From IMG/VR virus record IMGVR_UViG_3300012917_000008, positions 1-45,752 of that record: a stretch of 45,752 nucleotides of DNA. The stretch is one strand, 5' to 3'. Each line of letters begins with the position of its first letter. Position 1 is the first letter of the stretch. The position numbers and the translations under genes are program-made. This document shows positions 31,074 to 39,283 of the stretch, piece after piece. The notes beneath the pieces are model-generated. The model had not been told where the DNA came from. It searched no databases and saw only the letters and a program-made list of their open reading frames with translations. This stretch comes from a virus.

Positions 31074-31375
31074 TTATCTTCTTCAAATCTCTTTATGAAA
31101 TCTAAATCTAGGGTAAGAGGTTTGATATCATTTCTCTTATTACTTTCTGGTAATTTAAATTTATTATATCTTTTAATACGTATAGTCTTAGGCTCAGCCT
31201 CTAATGCTTCTTTACATTGATTATCTCTCCAAGGACCATGTAATGAAATAAGTCCTTTAATTATTCTATTTTCTAATTCTTTAATTACATCATTATATCT
31301 TTGTACTTCTTCTTTAGTTAATGGAAAATTAATAAACATACTTCCCACCTTTCTTCCCAGTTCTACGTAATTCAT
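31070..31375 (-). CDS. Charged helical protein, unknown
   Basis: The 101-residue product (FPLTKEEVQRYNDVIKELEN, then IIKGLISLHGPWRDNQCKEA) is helical and charged. An in-frame ATG at 31339 would give a shorter protein and remove most of the overlap with the 31329 ORF; I cannot tell which start is used. The function is unknown. Confidence 0.5.
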   Translation of the reverse strand: MNYVELGRKVGSMFINFPLTKEEVQRYNDVIKELENRIIKGLISLHGPWRDNQCKEALEAEPKTIRIKRYNKFKLPESNKRNDIKPLTLDLDFIKRFEEDK

Positions 31376-31499
31376 TATCCTTCTTCCACTTCGCTTTAGC
31401 TCTTTTACTTTTCTCTTCAGGATGAAACCTTCTATATCTTTGTAAAACAGTATCTAAACAACTTTCTACAAAGATATCTAGTACATTCTTCTCATTCAT
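31329..31499 (-). CDS. Small basic protein, unknown
   Basis: The 56-residue ORF starts at ATGA overlapping the stop of the RepL-like gene. It is strongly basic (MNEKNVLDIFVESCLDTVLQ, then KSKRAKAKWKKDNELRRTGK). It could be a DNA- or RNA-binding partner of the replication protein. It overlaps the next gene by 47 bases if that gene uses its long start. Confidence 0.5.
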   Translation of the reverse strand: MNEKNVLDIFVESCLDTVLQRYRRFHPEEKSKRAKAKWKKDNELRRTGKKGGKYVY

Positions 31500-31930
31500 C
31501 TTTCTATTCCTTTAACCCAATCATTCCTTGCTTGTAATAATTCACCCTGGGAACCTTTCCAGACGAGAAAAGGATTTAATAAATACACATTACTATCTCT
31601 CTTCTGTATAAAACCTTCCTTTTTGAGGTCAAATAGATGATTATAAATAACCTTAACTGCTATTTTTATATCCTTTGAGAGCTGTCGTGGTGTTCCGTAG
31701 ACTACATTTCTCTCTGATATTCGTATAGTGAGAGCAAAGAATGTATGTTGTGTACTAGGAGCCTGAGAGCAAAATAGTCTTAATAGATCTAAATTAGGAA
31801 ATACTTGAAAATAGGGACAGTATCCATTTCTATCCTTTACAATCATAACCTGTCCTGGCTGAATAGCATAATTTTTATACTTTTCTAGGTGAATAATAGT
31901 TGAATCTAGGGTATAATTATCCAATTGCAT
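31496..31930 (-). CDS. RepL-like winged-helix replication protein
   Basis: The product (144 residues from the ATG at 31930; an in-frame GTG at 31972 gives 158) resembles plasmid RepL/winged-helix initiators. It has YFQVFPNLDLLRLFCS, HTFFALTIRIS, a GTPRQLSKDIKIAVKVIYNH recognition-helix region, DLKKEGFIQKRDSNVYLLNP wing, and a final FLVWKGSQGELL. RepL proteins start replication of small plasmids and occur in a few phages, where they bind sites in or near their own gene. The start is uncertain because AAGGAG lies only one base before the ATG and the whole region is in an inverted repeat. It heads the leftward small-gene cluster. Confidence 0.65.
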   Translation of the reverse strand: MQLDNYTLDSTIIHLEKYKNYAIQPGQVMIVKDRNGYCPYFQVFPNLDLLRLFCSQAPSTQHTFFALTIRISERNVVYGTPRQLSKDIKIAVKVIYNHLFDLKKEGFIQKRDSNVYLLNPFLVWKGSQGELLQARNDWVKGIER

Positions 31931-31989
31931 TCTCCTTTCAGGGATTCTCAAGCTCAGAGAAGATTTTACCACTCCTGGGAGGAGAATGC
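31927..31989. promoter_or_regulatory. Inverted repeat over the RepL-like gene start
   Basis: GCATTCTCCT (31927-31936) and AGGAGAATGC (31980-31989) are perfectly complementary, 43 bases apart, with a smaller TTCTC/GAGAA hairpin inside. The AAGGAGAATG that holds the ATG of the RepL-like gene lies in one arm, so a folded transcript would hide it. It could be an operator or a self-binding site for the initiator. Confidence 0.45.
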
Positions 31990-32090
31990 AAGGAAAATCT
32001 ACTTATTACAGCAAAGATAAAATTTCTCTAAGGCTTTTAAATTCAATAATTTATCTATTTCGTCCTTCTAAGAGTATATAAGAGGAGAAA

Positions 32091-32414
32091 ATGAATTTAA
32101 CGCAGTTATCCTATGAACTTCTCCAAGAAGCTGTTACAAAAGGAACTATGACACTTGAAAATGGAACAATTTATGAAATTACGTCTAGTCAATTAATAAC
32201 TATTACTAAATTTCTCATAGGAAATACATCTCCTCCATCGAATACTGAAAGTGAAGACAATAATATCCCTGAGGAAATGCTATTCTTTACACAACCTATT
32301 AATCAAGATATTATTGATACATGTATATCAAATATGAAAGATTTAAAAGAGACATCTGAAGATCAATTAGAACTCTTTAAGCAATCTCCATTAATATATA
32401 AAGAATCTATATAA
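32091..32414 (+). CDS. Candidate small terminase subunit or packaging accessory
   Basis: The 107-residue product starts MNLTQLSYELLQEAVTKGTM and has a helical N-terminal part with possible HTH character, then a polar middle and acidic end. It is coupled to the large terminase by a one-base overlap (TAATG), which is the usual place of a small terminase. The family is not recognised, so the role is inferred from position. Confidence 0.5.
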   Translation: MNLTQLSYELLQEAVTKGTMTLENGTIYEITSSQLITITKFLIGNTSPPSNTESEDNNIPEEMLFFTQPINQDIIDTCISNMKDLKETSEDQLELFKQSPLIYKESI

Positions 32415-34084
32415 TGTCTTGGTCACTACATAGTCTATTTCCGATATGTATCAAACCTACCTGCCCATTATTTACAAAAAGACACATGCTTCCTCATCAA
32501 GAGGAAATAGCTAAACAAATACTATCTGGAAATGAGAATTACATATACTGGCAAGGAGCAGTAGGTACTGCTAAGACAATGCTCTTTGCAGCTCTATCTG
32601 CAGCATTTATAATCACCATTCCAAATAGTAGAGCTATTCTATTTCGTAAAGATTACGGATTAAATTATGAAACTCTCTGGTTATACTTTAGACAATCTAT
32701 ACAAGCAGCATTAGACCAAGGTATAATAAAAGGAGATCCAAAGAAGATATGGAGTAGAAAGAAACAAGGTGACTATTCATATTGTGAATTACCTAATGGT
32801 TCTACGTGTAGAGCAGGACAAACGAAAAGTTGGTCTGAATTTATGGGTCCAACATATGATTTAATAGTAGTATCTGACGCAATGGAAAACAACAACTTTG
32901 GTGAAATCTTTCATGGAGAAGGCGTAGTAGGAGGTTTACAAAGTAGATTACGTGGACAGCATTCTTCATTCTTTAAATTACCAAATAATACATATAAAGA
33001 TATGCGTCGATTCTTAATTGAAACAAATCCTCCTCCTACTATTAATGAATTACATGAACTATTCGGTAGAGAACCAGGAGTAAGAAACTTAACAAATGTT
33101 CCTGATCCAATTACAGGTAAATATATTACCTATAGACACATTCAAACAACAACTTTACAAAATGACCACAACCCAGCATCATATTTCAGCGAAATAGCTG
33201 CTACACATTCTAATATAGACGATATAAAGAGAATACTAGAAGGTAAAACTGTACCATATTACGGTGGAATAAGAGTAATAGAAACATTCCATCCTGAAAT
33301 ACATGTAGCATCTTTTACTACTGACAGTGAATTACCACTATTTGTGGGCATCGACCCTGGTGGTCAACATCCTGGTGTTACATTCTCTCAAATTAAGAAA
33401 TGTGCCTATAATAAAGATCATTACATCACTCTATCAGAGATAAGTAATCTATACGATAAAACAACATACGAATTAGTAGATTATAGAAGTAACGATAAAT
33501 TAGGAATCCTTCAACACTTAAATGACTTCTACCCTGATCACTTTGATTTAGAATTCTATACTCAAGTACGAAATTCACTACTTGAAAAAGTAGATGATCC
33601 TTCTCAGATAGATTCGCATATACTGGAAAATCATTTCAAGAATATATACTTCTGTATAGATAAATCAGGAAATAATACAAGTAGAGCAAATAGAGATGCT
33701 AAATCTGATTTAACAATATTATCAAGTGAATATGGTATAAGATGTAAATATAGGACAAATATAGGCTTAGATCAATCTTTAAATAGAGTACGTAAATTAC
33801 ATAAAGAGATATGTATATGTAATCTTCCAGCAAGAATGATAGATAGGAAATGTGAGTTACTAATAGATGGATACAGTGGAGGGTATAGATACGCTAAGAA
33901 GAAAGATGGAACTCATGGAGATAAACCAGTAGAAGATCATAGATATGAAGATGTATGCGATGGAGATAGGTATTCACTGGAGAATTTCCTTTGGAGTAGT
34001 GCCTATATACACGATGTACAAGTAGAAAAGACTAAAAGAACTGATATGAAATATCCTTGGTCTTGGATGGGTGACCTCTCATAG
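32414..34084 (+). CDS. terL: Terminase large subunit
   Basis: The 556-residue product carries an ATPase part with a Walker-A-like WQGAVGTAKTM (~46-56) and a second strand LIVVSDAMENN where the usual DE is replaced by SD. A C-terminal RNase-H-like nuclease follows: GIDPGGQHPG (~310), IYFCIDKSGNN (~410) and YEDVCDGDRYSLENFLW (~530). It would power and cut DNA during packaging; circular permutation of the genome fits a headful mechanism. Family-typical length is 450-600. The coupled upstream ORF may be its small partner. Confidence 0.9.
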   Translation: MSWSLHSLFPICIKPTCPLFTKRHMLPHQEEIAKQILSGNENYIYWQGAVGTAKTMLFAALSAAFIITIPNSRAILFRKDYGLNYETLWLYFRQSIQAALDQGIIKGDPKKIWSRKKQGDYSYCELPNGSTCRAGQTKSWSEFMGPTYDLIVVSDAMENNNFGEIFHGEGVVGGLQSRLRGQHSSFFKLPNNTYKDMRRFLIETNPPPTINELHELFGREPGVRNLTNVPDPITGKYITYRHIQTTTLQNDHNPASYFSEIAATHSNIDDIKRILEGKTVPYYGGIRVIETFHPEIHVASFTTDSELPLFVGIDPGGQHPGVTFSQIKKCAYNKDHYITLSEISNLYDKTTYELVDYRSNDKLGILQHLNDFYPDHFDLEFYTQVRNSLLEKVDDPSQIDSHILENHFKNIYFCIDKSGNNTSRANRDAKSDLTILSSEYGIRCKYRTNIGLDQSLNRVRKLHKEICICNLPARMIDRKCELLIDGYSGGYRYAKKKDGTHGDKPVEDHRYEDVCDGDRYSLENFLWSSAYIHDVQVEKTKRTDMKYPWSWMGDLS

Positions 34085-34090
34085 AGAATC

Positions 34091-34119
34091 TTGACATTTC
34101 CTTTTGTATATAGTACTGT
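34091..34119 (+). promoter_or_regulatory. Putative promoter ahead of the portal gene
   Basis: TTGACA (34091-34096) is followed at 17 bases by TACTGT (34114-34119), in the 57-base gap between terminase and portal. The -35 is perfect while the -10 is weak. A CAGGAGG site for the portal follows at 34127-34133. It shares TTGACAT with the promoters at 24095 and 23139. Confidence 0.5.
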
Positions 34120-34141
34120 AATAGACAGGAGGTTTTACTAA

Positions 34142-35971
34142 GTGCCAATTTCTAAAGAAGATGAAAAGTGGATCTTATCAATCCTACTAGGACCACTAGA
34201 AGGAGTACGTCAAAGGCGTAGATATATAGAAAATGAATGGTTGCAGAATTACGCAGCATGGCGTGGATGGCCTACGTATCAACACATGGTTCCTCTCCAA
34301 GATGGAGCTATACATTACTTCATTCCTCACGCACGTAGAACGATAGAAAGAGGTAATTCACGTATTAAAAAGTTGTTATTACCAAGAAATAAATTCTTCC
34401 AAACATTTCCTAGAGATACGTACAGCCATGAGAATGCTCAATCAGTAGATGCTTATATTGACTTTGTCTATACAGAAAAGATAGAAAGAAATAGGTTAAT
34501 ATCTTCATTAATAAGATCTTTACAGTTATACAACTTCTCAGTACTAAATACATCTGTAAAAGTTACAAATGATGAAGCATGGCCTTGTCAAACTGATGTT
34601 GATCCTTTTTCCTTCTATGTATTTCCTGATACAGCATCTACAAGAGACGACGCACAGTTAATCTTCCAAGATATAGTAATTCCATATCAAGTATATTATC
34701 AATTTGTAGATAGAGATAAACCTGATAAATCTTTATATGAATATATCCCCGCTGATAAATTACATAATCCAATATGGCCTTATCATTTAATAGAAAGATT
34801 AGCCTATGCTGGTCTATCCAGTCCATCAGATTTTATTCAAGGTGTAGGTAATTATCAAAGGAAAACAGAACAACAATTACGTAGTGAATCACAGAAAACA
34901 ATAGATCAATTAACTCAGCAAAGTCATAAATTCCTCCAATTAAGTAAAGTTTACTTCCGTCTTGGTGGTACATGGTATTATACCATAATATGCTATAACA
35001 CTGAAAGTGAGTGTATTATACGCTTAGACGAAGAGGAGAATACTCCATTATACAGATGGGCTAATGAGAAACCTCTACCTGGAGAATTATATACTGGCAG
35101 TAGTCAAATGGATGATATACGTACTTTACAAACTATAGCAAATAATGCCTTATCTCAAGTAGAAAGTAATAGAAGTGTTGTAGCTGAACCTCCACAGGCT
35201 AGGGATAGAAATCTCGCTACACGGACTGAACAATACATATATAAACCACGTGCAATATGGGATGTAGAAGGTGATCCTAATAATATATTTAAAACAATAG
35301 ATGTCCATGACACAGGACCTGAAGGTATACGAGCTTTTCAAATATATCTAGGATTAATGGATAGAGGAAATGGAGGGACAATAGCAGAAGGACAACCTGG
35401 ACGTAATATGCCTAGAGCAGGATTTGCCGTTAATAACTTAGTAAATCTCTCACTAACAGATACAGAAGACTCTGCTACATGTATAGAAGAATCTTTACTA
35501 ACACCAGGACTAGGTGATATCTATCATGTAACATTAGAATATATTCCAACATCTCAATTATTAAGAATTCCTGGAAAAGCTGGTAAATTACCTCAAATAT
35601 TAAATAAATTAGATCTACGTGGTAATTACTCCTTTAAATGGCAATCAGCATTAGAATTTAGAGATACTCAACAGATAGCTGATTCTTTAAATCAATTATT
35701 ACAAATACTTGCCAATCCTCAAACTATGCAAATACTCGCATCTCAAGGATATCAAGTTAACTTTGCTCATTTAATACAAACATTATTTATATATTCTGTT
35801 GGAGAAGAAGGGTTAGATGATATAATTACTCAGCTACCTCAACAACAATTACCTCAACAACAATTACCTCAAGGAGGAGGTGTACCACAAGGTTCACAAA
35901 TTCCTCCTCAAGCTCAACAAGCATTATTAGCACTTCAACAAGGAGGGACACAAAATGGCCCAATCCAGTAA
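34142..35971 (+). CDS. Portal protein (podovirus type)
   Basis: The start is GTG at 34142 with CAGGAGG eight bases upstream. The 609-residue product is typical of podoviral portals: an N-terminal ARRTIERGNSRIKKLLLPR region, a FSFYVFPDTASTRDDAQL strand pair, a TWYYTIICYN segment, and a wing-like DDIRTLQTIANNALSQVESN helix. It ends in a Q/P-rich tail (QQLPQQQLPQGGG). The dodecameric portal would seat the terminase and, below, the 8483 adaptor. A promoter-like site directly precedes it. Confidence 0.85.
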   Translation: MPISKEDEKWILSILLGPLEGVRQRRRYIENEWLQNYAAWRGWPTYQHMVPLQDGAIHYFIPHARRTIERGNSRIKKLLLPRNKFFQTFPRDTYSHENAQSVDAYIDFVYTEKIERNRLISSLIRSLQLYNFSVLNTSVKVTNDEAWPCQTDVDPFSFYVFPDTASTRDDAQLIFQDIVIPYQVYYQFVDRDKPDKSLYEYIPADKLHNPIWPYHLIERLAYAGLSSPSDFIQGVGNYQRKTEQQLRSESQKTIDQLTQQSHKFLQLSKVYFRLGGTWYYTIICYNTESECIIRLDEEENTPLYRWANEKPLPGELYTGSSQMDDIRTLQTIANNALSQVESNRSVVAEPPQARDRNLATRTEQYIYKPRAIWDVEGDPNNIFKTIDVHDTGPEGIRAFQIYLGLMDRGNGGTIAEGQPGRNMPRAGFAVNNLVNLSLTDTEDSATCIEESLLTPGLGDIYHVTLEYIPTSQLLRIPGKAGKLPQILNKLDLRGNYSFKWQSALEFRDTQQIADSLNQLLQILANPQTMQILASQGYQVNFAHLIQTLFIYSVGEEGLDDIITQLPQQQLPQQQLPQGGGVPQGSQIPPQAQQALLALQQGGTQNGPIQ

Positions 35972-36152
35972 GAATATGTCAGGTGGGAAAGAAGCTATGC
36001 AGGCTGAGAAAAAGCGTAAAATGGCTAATTCCAAGGGAAGAGGAAGTAAACAGCCTAAAGGTAGTAAAGATAATGCTAGAGGTATGACTAAGTCTGCTAA
36101 GTTTCAGAAGGTGAATAAAACTGACAACATGATGGAAGATGTACAGTTTTAA
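35955..36152 (+). CDS. Small basic disordered protein
   Basis: The 65-residue product overlaps the portal 3' end by 17 bases and has AAGGAGGG upstream. It is Lys/Arg-rich and probably disordered (EAMQAEKKRKMANSKGRGSK). It could bind DNA inside the head or help assembly; the role is unknown. Confidence 0.6.
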   Translation: MAQSSKNMSGGKEAMQAEKKRKMANSKGRGSKQPKGSKDNARGMTKSAKFQKVNKTDNMMEDVQF

Positions 36153-36194
36153 CTTTATACTTTGTAAATAATATAAATATAAGGAGTAAAAGAA

Positions 36195-36701
36195 ATGGGC
36201 ATGCAACAGGAGTCATACGATGCAATAGCGAGACCAGGAACAGGTACAGGCCTAGGTACTACTTTCTGGCAGGCTATAGTAAGTGGTGTAAAGGCTATCT
36301 CGCCTACGAAGATGATGCAAGATAGTAATGTTCTTCATGATAAAGATCAATTTGTTCTTCCTTGTATTACAGCACCAGCAGCAGGTGCATATTCTCTATT
36401 TGTACCTACAGAAGGTATCTGGGTAGTTGATAAAGTAGTTATCTATCAAAGAGTGCTTGGAACAAGTATTACCTTTGATGTACTCTGGGTAGCATCTGGA
36501 ACAGCAATTGGATCAGGTACTACACAACTCACAGGTACTATTGATGGTAGTCAATCTGGTAATAATTTAAAGTATGTCCTAGGAACATTAATTGCTGCAC
36601 CTACTCAAAGTGGACCTGGTACTATTCTAGGTGTGAATATCGGTGGAACTGTTACAGGATTTATTGGACATGTACAAGTAGACGTAAAGAGGGTTACATA
36701 A
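36195..36701 (+). CDS. Head-region beta protein (decoration-like)
   Basis: The 168-residue product is Gly/Thr/Ala-rich and beta in character after a helical start (YDAIARPGTGTGLGTTFWQA). Segments such as VLPCITAPAAGAYSLFVP and VDKVVIYQRVLGTSITFDVL fit a capsid decoration or minor head protein. It has AAGGAG upstream and starts the capsid block. The role is inferred. Confidence 0.6.
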   Translation: MGMQQESYDAIARPGTGTGLGTTFWQAIVSGVKAISPTKMMQDSNVLHDKDQFVLPCITAPAAGAYSLFVPTEGIWVVDKVVIYQRVLGTSITFDVLWVASGTAIGSGTTQLTGTIDGSQSGNNLKYVLGTLIAAPTQSGPGTILGVNIGGTVTGFIGHVQVDVKRVT

Positions 36702-36702
36702 T

Positions 36703-37362
36703 ATGGCTGAAGAATTAGTAGATACTGTCGAAGATAAAGAAGTAGAAAGTAAACCTCAATTAGACGAAGTAAAGTTAAGTGAGTTAATTAAGAAAGGTAT
36801 GAAAGATTCCTTTGATGAATTAGCCGCTAATCAAAGGAATACTCAGCAGAGTAATCAACAAAATGTACAACAGCAAAGTACAGATCCTTGGGATGAAGTA
36901 CTAGAACCACGTATCCGTAAAGGAACTCAGCAAAGTAATAGTATAGCAGCAGCAGCAGAAGATAAGGTAGACTTCTATACAAGTGATTATTGGTTAAAGG
37001 AAATAGAAGAAATCCTTCCAGGTGATAGTACAAGTGAAGAAGGTATACAATCATTACAGAAAGCAAAGAAGGAGATACGTGAAACTCTAGAAACTACGTT
37101 CTCTAACTTACTAAAACAAGGACGTGGAATACCAAGAAGTGACATTGTAGATTTTGCTGTCGGTCAATATGTAAAGAAGAATAAATCTACATACACAGAT
37201 GGTCTTGTAAAGAAGAGTTCACTACAGAAGGAGAGAGAAGTACAAAAAGCTCGTAGAGGTGTAGATATTCAATCAGGAAATATTACAAACTTTACTCCTG
37301 AACAGTTGCATAATATGCCTCAGGATAAAATAAATGAACAATTTGGTGGTGTACTTTTTTAG
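36703..37362 (+). CDS. Scaffold-like protein
   Basis: The 219-residue product sits just before the capsid gene. It has an acidic start (ELVDTVEDKEVESKPQLDEV), a Gln-rich coil (NQQNVQQQS), long helices (GIQSLQKAKKEIRETLETTF) and a basic C-terminal segment (KEREVQKARRGVD), the layout of podoviral scaffolding proteins that bind capsid by a basic end. The assignment is by order and composition. Confidence 0.65.
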   Translation: MAEELVDTVEDKEVESKPQLDEVKLSELIKKGMKDSFDELAANQRNTQQSNQQNVQQQSTDPWDEVLEPRIRKGTQQSNSIAAAAEDKVDFYTSDYWLKEIEEILPGDSTSEEGIQSLQKAKKEIRETLETTFSNLLKQGRGIPRSDIVDFAVGQYVKKNKSTYTDGLVKKSSLQKEREVQKARRGVDIQSGNITNFTPEQLHNMPQDKINEQFGGVLF

Positions 37363-37627
37363 TGTTTTACTTATCTTTACACTATTTATCTGTAAAGATA
37401 CAGAAGGTAAATGTATATTAACTAAAAGAGATCTACATCAACGTTACTTATTCATGAAAAGTACAGGTTATCCACATGGAAGAAAAGGATATGTGGTAGA
37501 TCATATTACACCTTTATGCGCAGGTGGAGCAGATAATGTATCCAACATGCAATGGCAGACTTCACAAGAGTCATATGTAAAGGATATAAAAGAGAGGGAA
37601 TTCTGTCATAAGTTATGGAATAAGTAA
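37334..37627 (+). CDS. HNH-type protein with N-terminal membrane/signal segment
   Basis: The 97-residue product has a hydrophobic lead (NLVVYFFSVLLIFTLFIC, ~3-20), then an HNH-like core with KGYVVDHITPLCAGGADNVS and NMQWQTSQES plus KDIKERE, containing the DH pair and NxQW typical of the family. It overlaps the scaffold gene by 29 bases. HNH nucleases near terminase/capsid genes often assist DNA cutting at packaging, but the signal-like lead is unusual and would put this one in the membrane or outside the cytoplasm. Confidence 0.7.
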   Translation: MNNLVVYFFSVLLIFTLFICKDTEGKCILTKRDLHQRYLFMKSTGYPHGRKGYVVDHITPLCAGGADNVSNMQWQTSQESYVKDIKEREFCHKLWNK

Positions 37628-37637
37628 GATATATAAG

Positions 37638-37707
37638 ACTGTCTACTAATGTGTGTACTAAAGGGGTATATATCACACACATATATACCCTTTCTACTGT
37701 CTACTAA
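37638..37707 (+). terminator. Hairpin between identical 12-bp repeats, before capsid gene
   Basis: ACTGTCTACTAA occurs at 37638-37649 and 37696-37707. Between them AAAGGGGTATATAT (37660-37673) pairs with ATATATACCCTTT (37681-37693) with one bulged G around CACACAC. It may cut down or process transcripts before the highly expressed capsid gene. Confidence 0.45.
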
Positions 37708-37724
37708 CTATAAGGTATTAAGAG

Positions 37725-39050
37725 ATGGCTGATGTAATTAATAACTTTCAAAGTTTAGCTAATGATGCTCCTAATGTAATGATCACGAAACGTATGTATG
37801 AGCTATCAGAAAGAAACTTAGCATTAGGCCAGTTTGCTGATGAACGAGAATTAGAATCGAATATGTCTAAGACTATGCGTATTGTTAGATACAATAGGTT
37901 TAGTATTCCTAATGCTCAATTGGTAGACGGTGTACCTCCTGATTCCGTAGCATTAGGCTTCACCTTTGTAGATGTAACAGTGGAACAATGGGGTATTGTC
38001 GCACTACTTTCAGATGTAGGATTAGTAACTATTACACATCCTATTCTCCAAATAGCAATTGATAGATGCGCTTTAGCAATGGCTGAACTTATGGAAAGAG
38101 AAATTGCTAATACTTTGTTAAATACTGGTACATCAGTAATATACGGTAATGCTGGTGTGACGACAAGAGCATCTATTGTGAATACTGGTACTCCTAAAAC
38201 TGATAGAATGACTACTGCTACTTTAATTAGTGCAACTGCTCAACTACGAGCACAAGGAGCACCTGAATTTGATGGTGGACTCTATGGAGTAGTTATTCAG
38301 CCTCAGCAAGAAGCTGATATGCTTCTTAGCGATACTATTTTCCAAAATAGTTCTAACTTTGCTAGAGTAAGAAAGTTAGAAAATGCTGAAATTGGTATCT
38401 ACATGGGTGGACATTTTGTACGAGCAAACTTTCTACCAATATATGCGGGAGTAGCTGCTGTAGATACTGCTGCTGCTACAGCTACAAAGGCTAGAGCAGT
38501 CGTAGCAGATACAGGTGGAGCACTCGCAACTGGTAACTATCAAGTAGTAGTTGTTGGTCGTGATCTCACGAGTGACTATGAGCGTAGAATATCTCAGAAT
38601 AGTGCTAACCTTGCAGTATCAGCTTCTATTACTACTGGAAGTATTACAGTAACTACTCCTACTGCAGTATCCTATTCCTATGACATCTATCTAACAAGAG
38701 TAGGCTTAACTGTTCCTTATAAAGTTGTATCGAGGGGAACTGCTAATACGTCCTACGTACTCACAACTCAACCTGCAGGAACAGAAACTATTGCTCCTAC
38801 TGCTCCAGCAAGTGGTTTAGAGATATTCATAGCCTGGATGATGGGAAAGAATTCTTTCGCTAGAGTTAAATTAAATTCAATGTCCATGCAGTCTTATATT
38901 ACTCCAGCTGGAGCTTCATATAGTAATCCTCTAGCCCAAGGACGTAAAGTAGGTACTAAGTTAATGTTTAAATGTGCTGTACAGGATCAACAATTTCTCC
39001 AGAGAATTGAAACTGTATCAAGTATTGGCGCATTTCTACCTACTACATAG
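37725..39050 (+). CDS. Major capsid protein, N4-gp56 type, with Ig-like insertion
   Basis: The 441-residue product shows the N4-gp56 capsid family pattern: MITKRMYELSERNLALGQFA (~19-38), KTMRIVRYNRFSIPN, the HPILQIAIDRCALAMAELME helix (~105-124) and GVVIQPQQEADMLLSD. Around residues 255-370 a beta domain is inserted (ATGNYQVVVVGRD ... TGSITVTTPTAVSYSYDIYL) that looks like an FN3/Ig-like surface domain. The HK97 fold continues to the end with ARVKLNSMSMQSYITPAGAS. It follows the scaffold and precedes small head-completion genes. Confidence 0.85.
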   Translation: MADVINNFQSLANDAPNVMITKRMYELSERNLALGQFADERELESNMSKTMRIVRYNRFSIPNAQLVDGVPPDSVALGFTFVDVTVEQWGIVALLSDVGLVTITHPILQIAIDRCALAMAELMEREIANTLLNTGTSVIYGNAGVTTRASIVNTGTPKTDRMTTATLISATAQLRAQGAPEFDGGLYGVVIQPQQEADMLLSDTIFQNSSNFARVRKLENAEIGIYMGGHFVRANFLPIYAGVAAVDTAAATATKARAVVADTGGALATGNYQVVVVGRDLTSDYERRISQNSANLAVSASITTGSITVTTPTAVSYSYDIYLTRVGLTVPYKVVSRGTANTSYVLTTQPAGTETIAPTAPASGLEIFIAWMMGKNSFARVKLNSMSMQSYITPAGASYSNPLAQGRKVGTKLMFKCAVQDQQFLQRIETVSSIGAFLPTT

Positions 39051-39058
39051 GGAGATAC

Positions 39059-39283
39059 ATGAAGGCTAAGATGTTTCTAAGTCAGGTAAGTAAAACTGCA
39101 TTTACCAATAATATAGATTTAGAGTTTATACCACTTCCACATGAAGCTGGTACAGATATGACTTTTAAATCAGGTATTTTCTCTGTATCTATACCTGATT
39201 TAGGCATGTTTGAGACTCTAAAACCTGGACAGACATATCAAATAGAATTAGCTATGGTAGTAGTGAGTAAAGAAAGTATATAA
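39059..39283 (+). CDS. Small head protein, unknown
   Basis: The 74-residue protein (FLSQVSKTAFTNNIDLEFIP ... DLGMFETLKPGQTYQIELAM) is a small beta domain common just after podoviral capsid genes. It starts eight bases after the capsid stop with GGGAGA upstream. A decoration or head-completion role is inferred. Confidence 0.6.
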   Translation: MKAKMFLSQVSKTAFTNNIDLEFIPLPHEAGTDMTFKSGIFSVSIPDLGMFETLKPGQTYQIELAMVVVSKESI

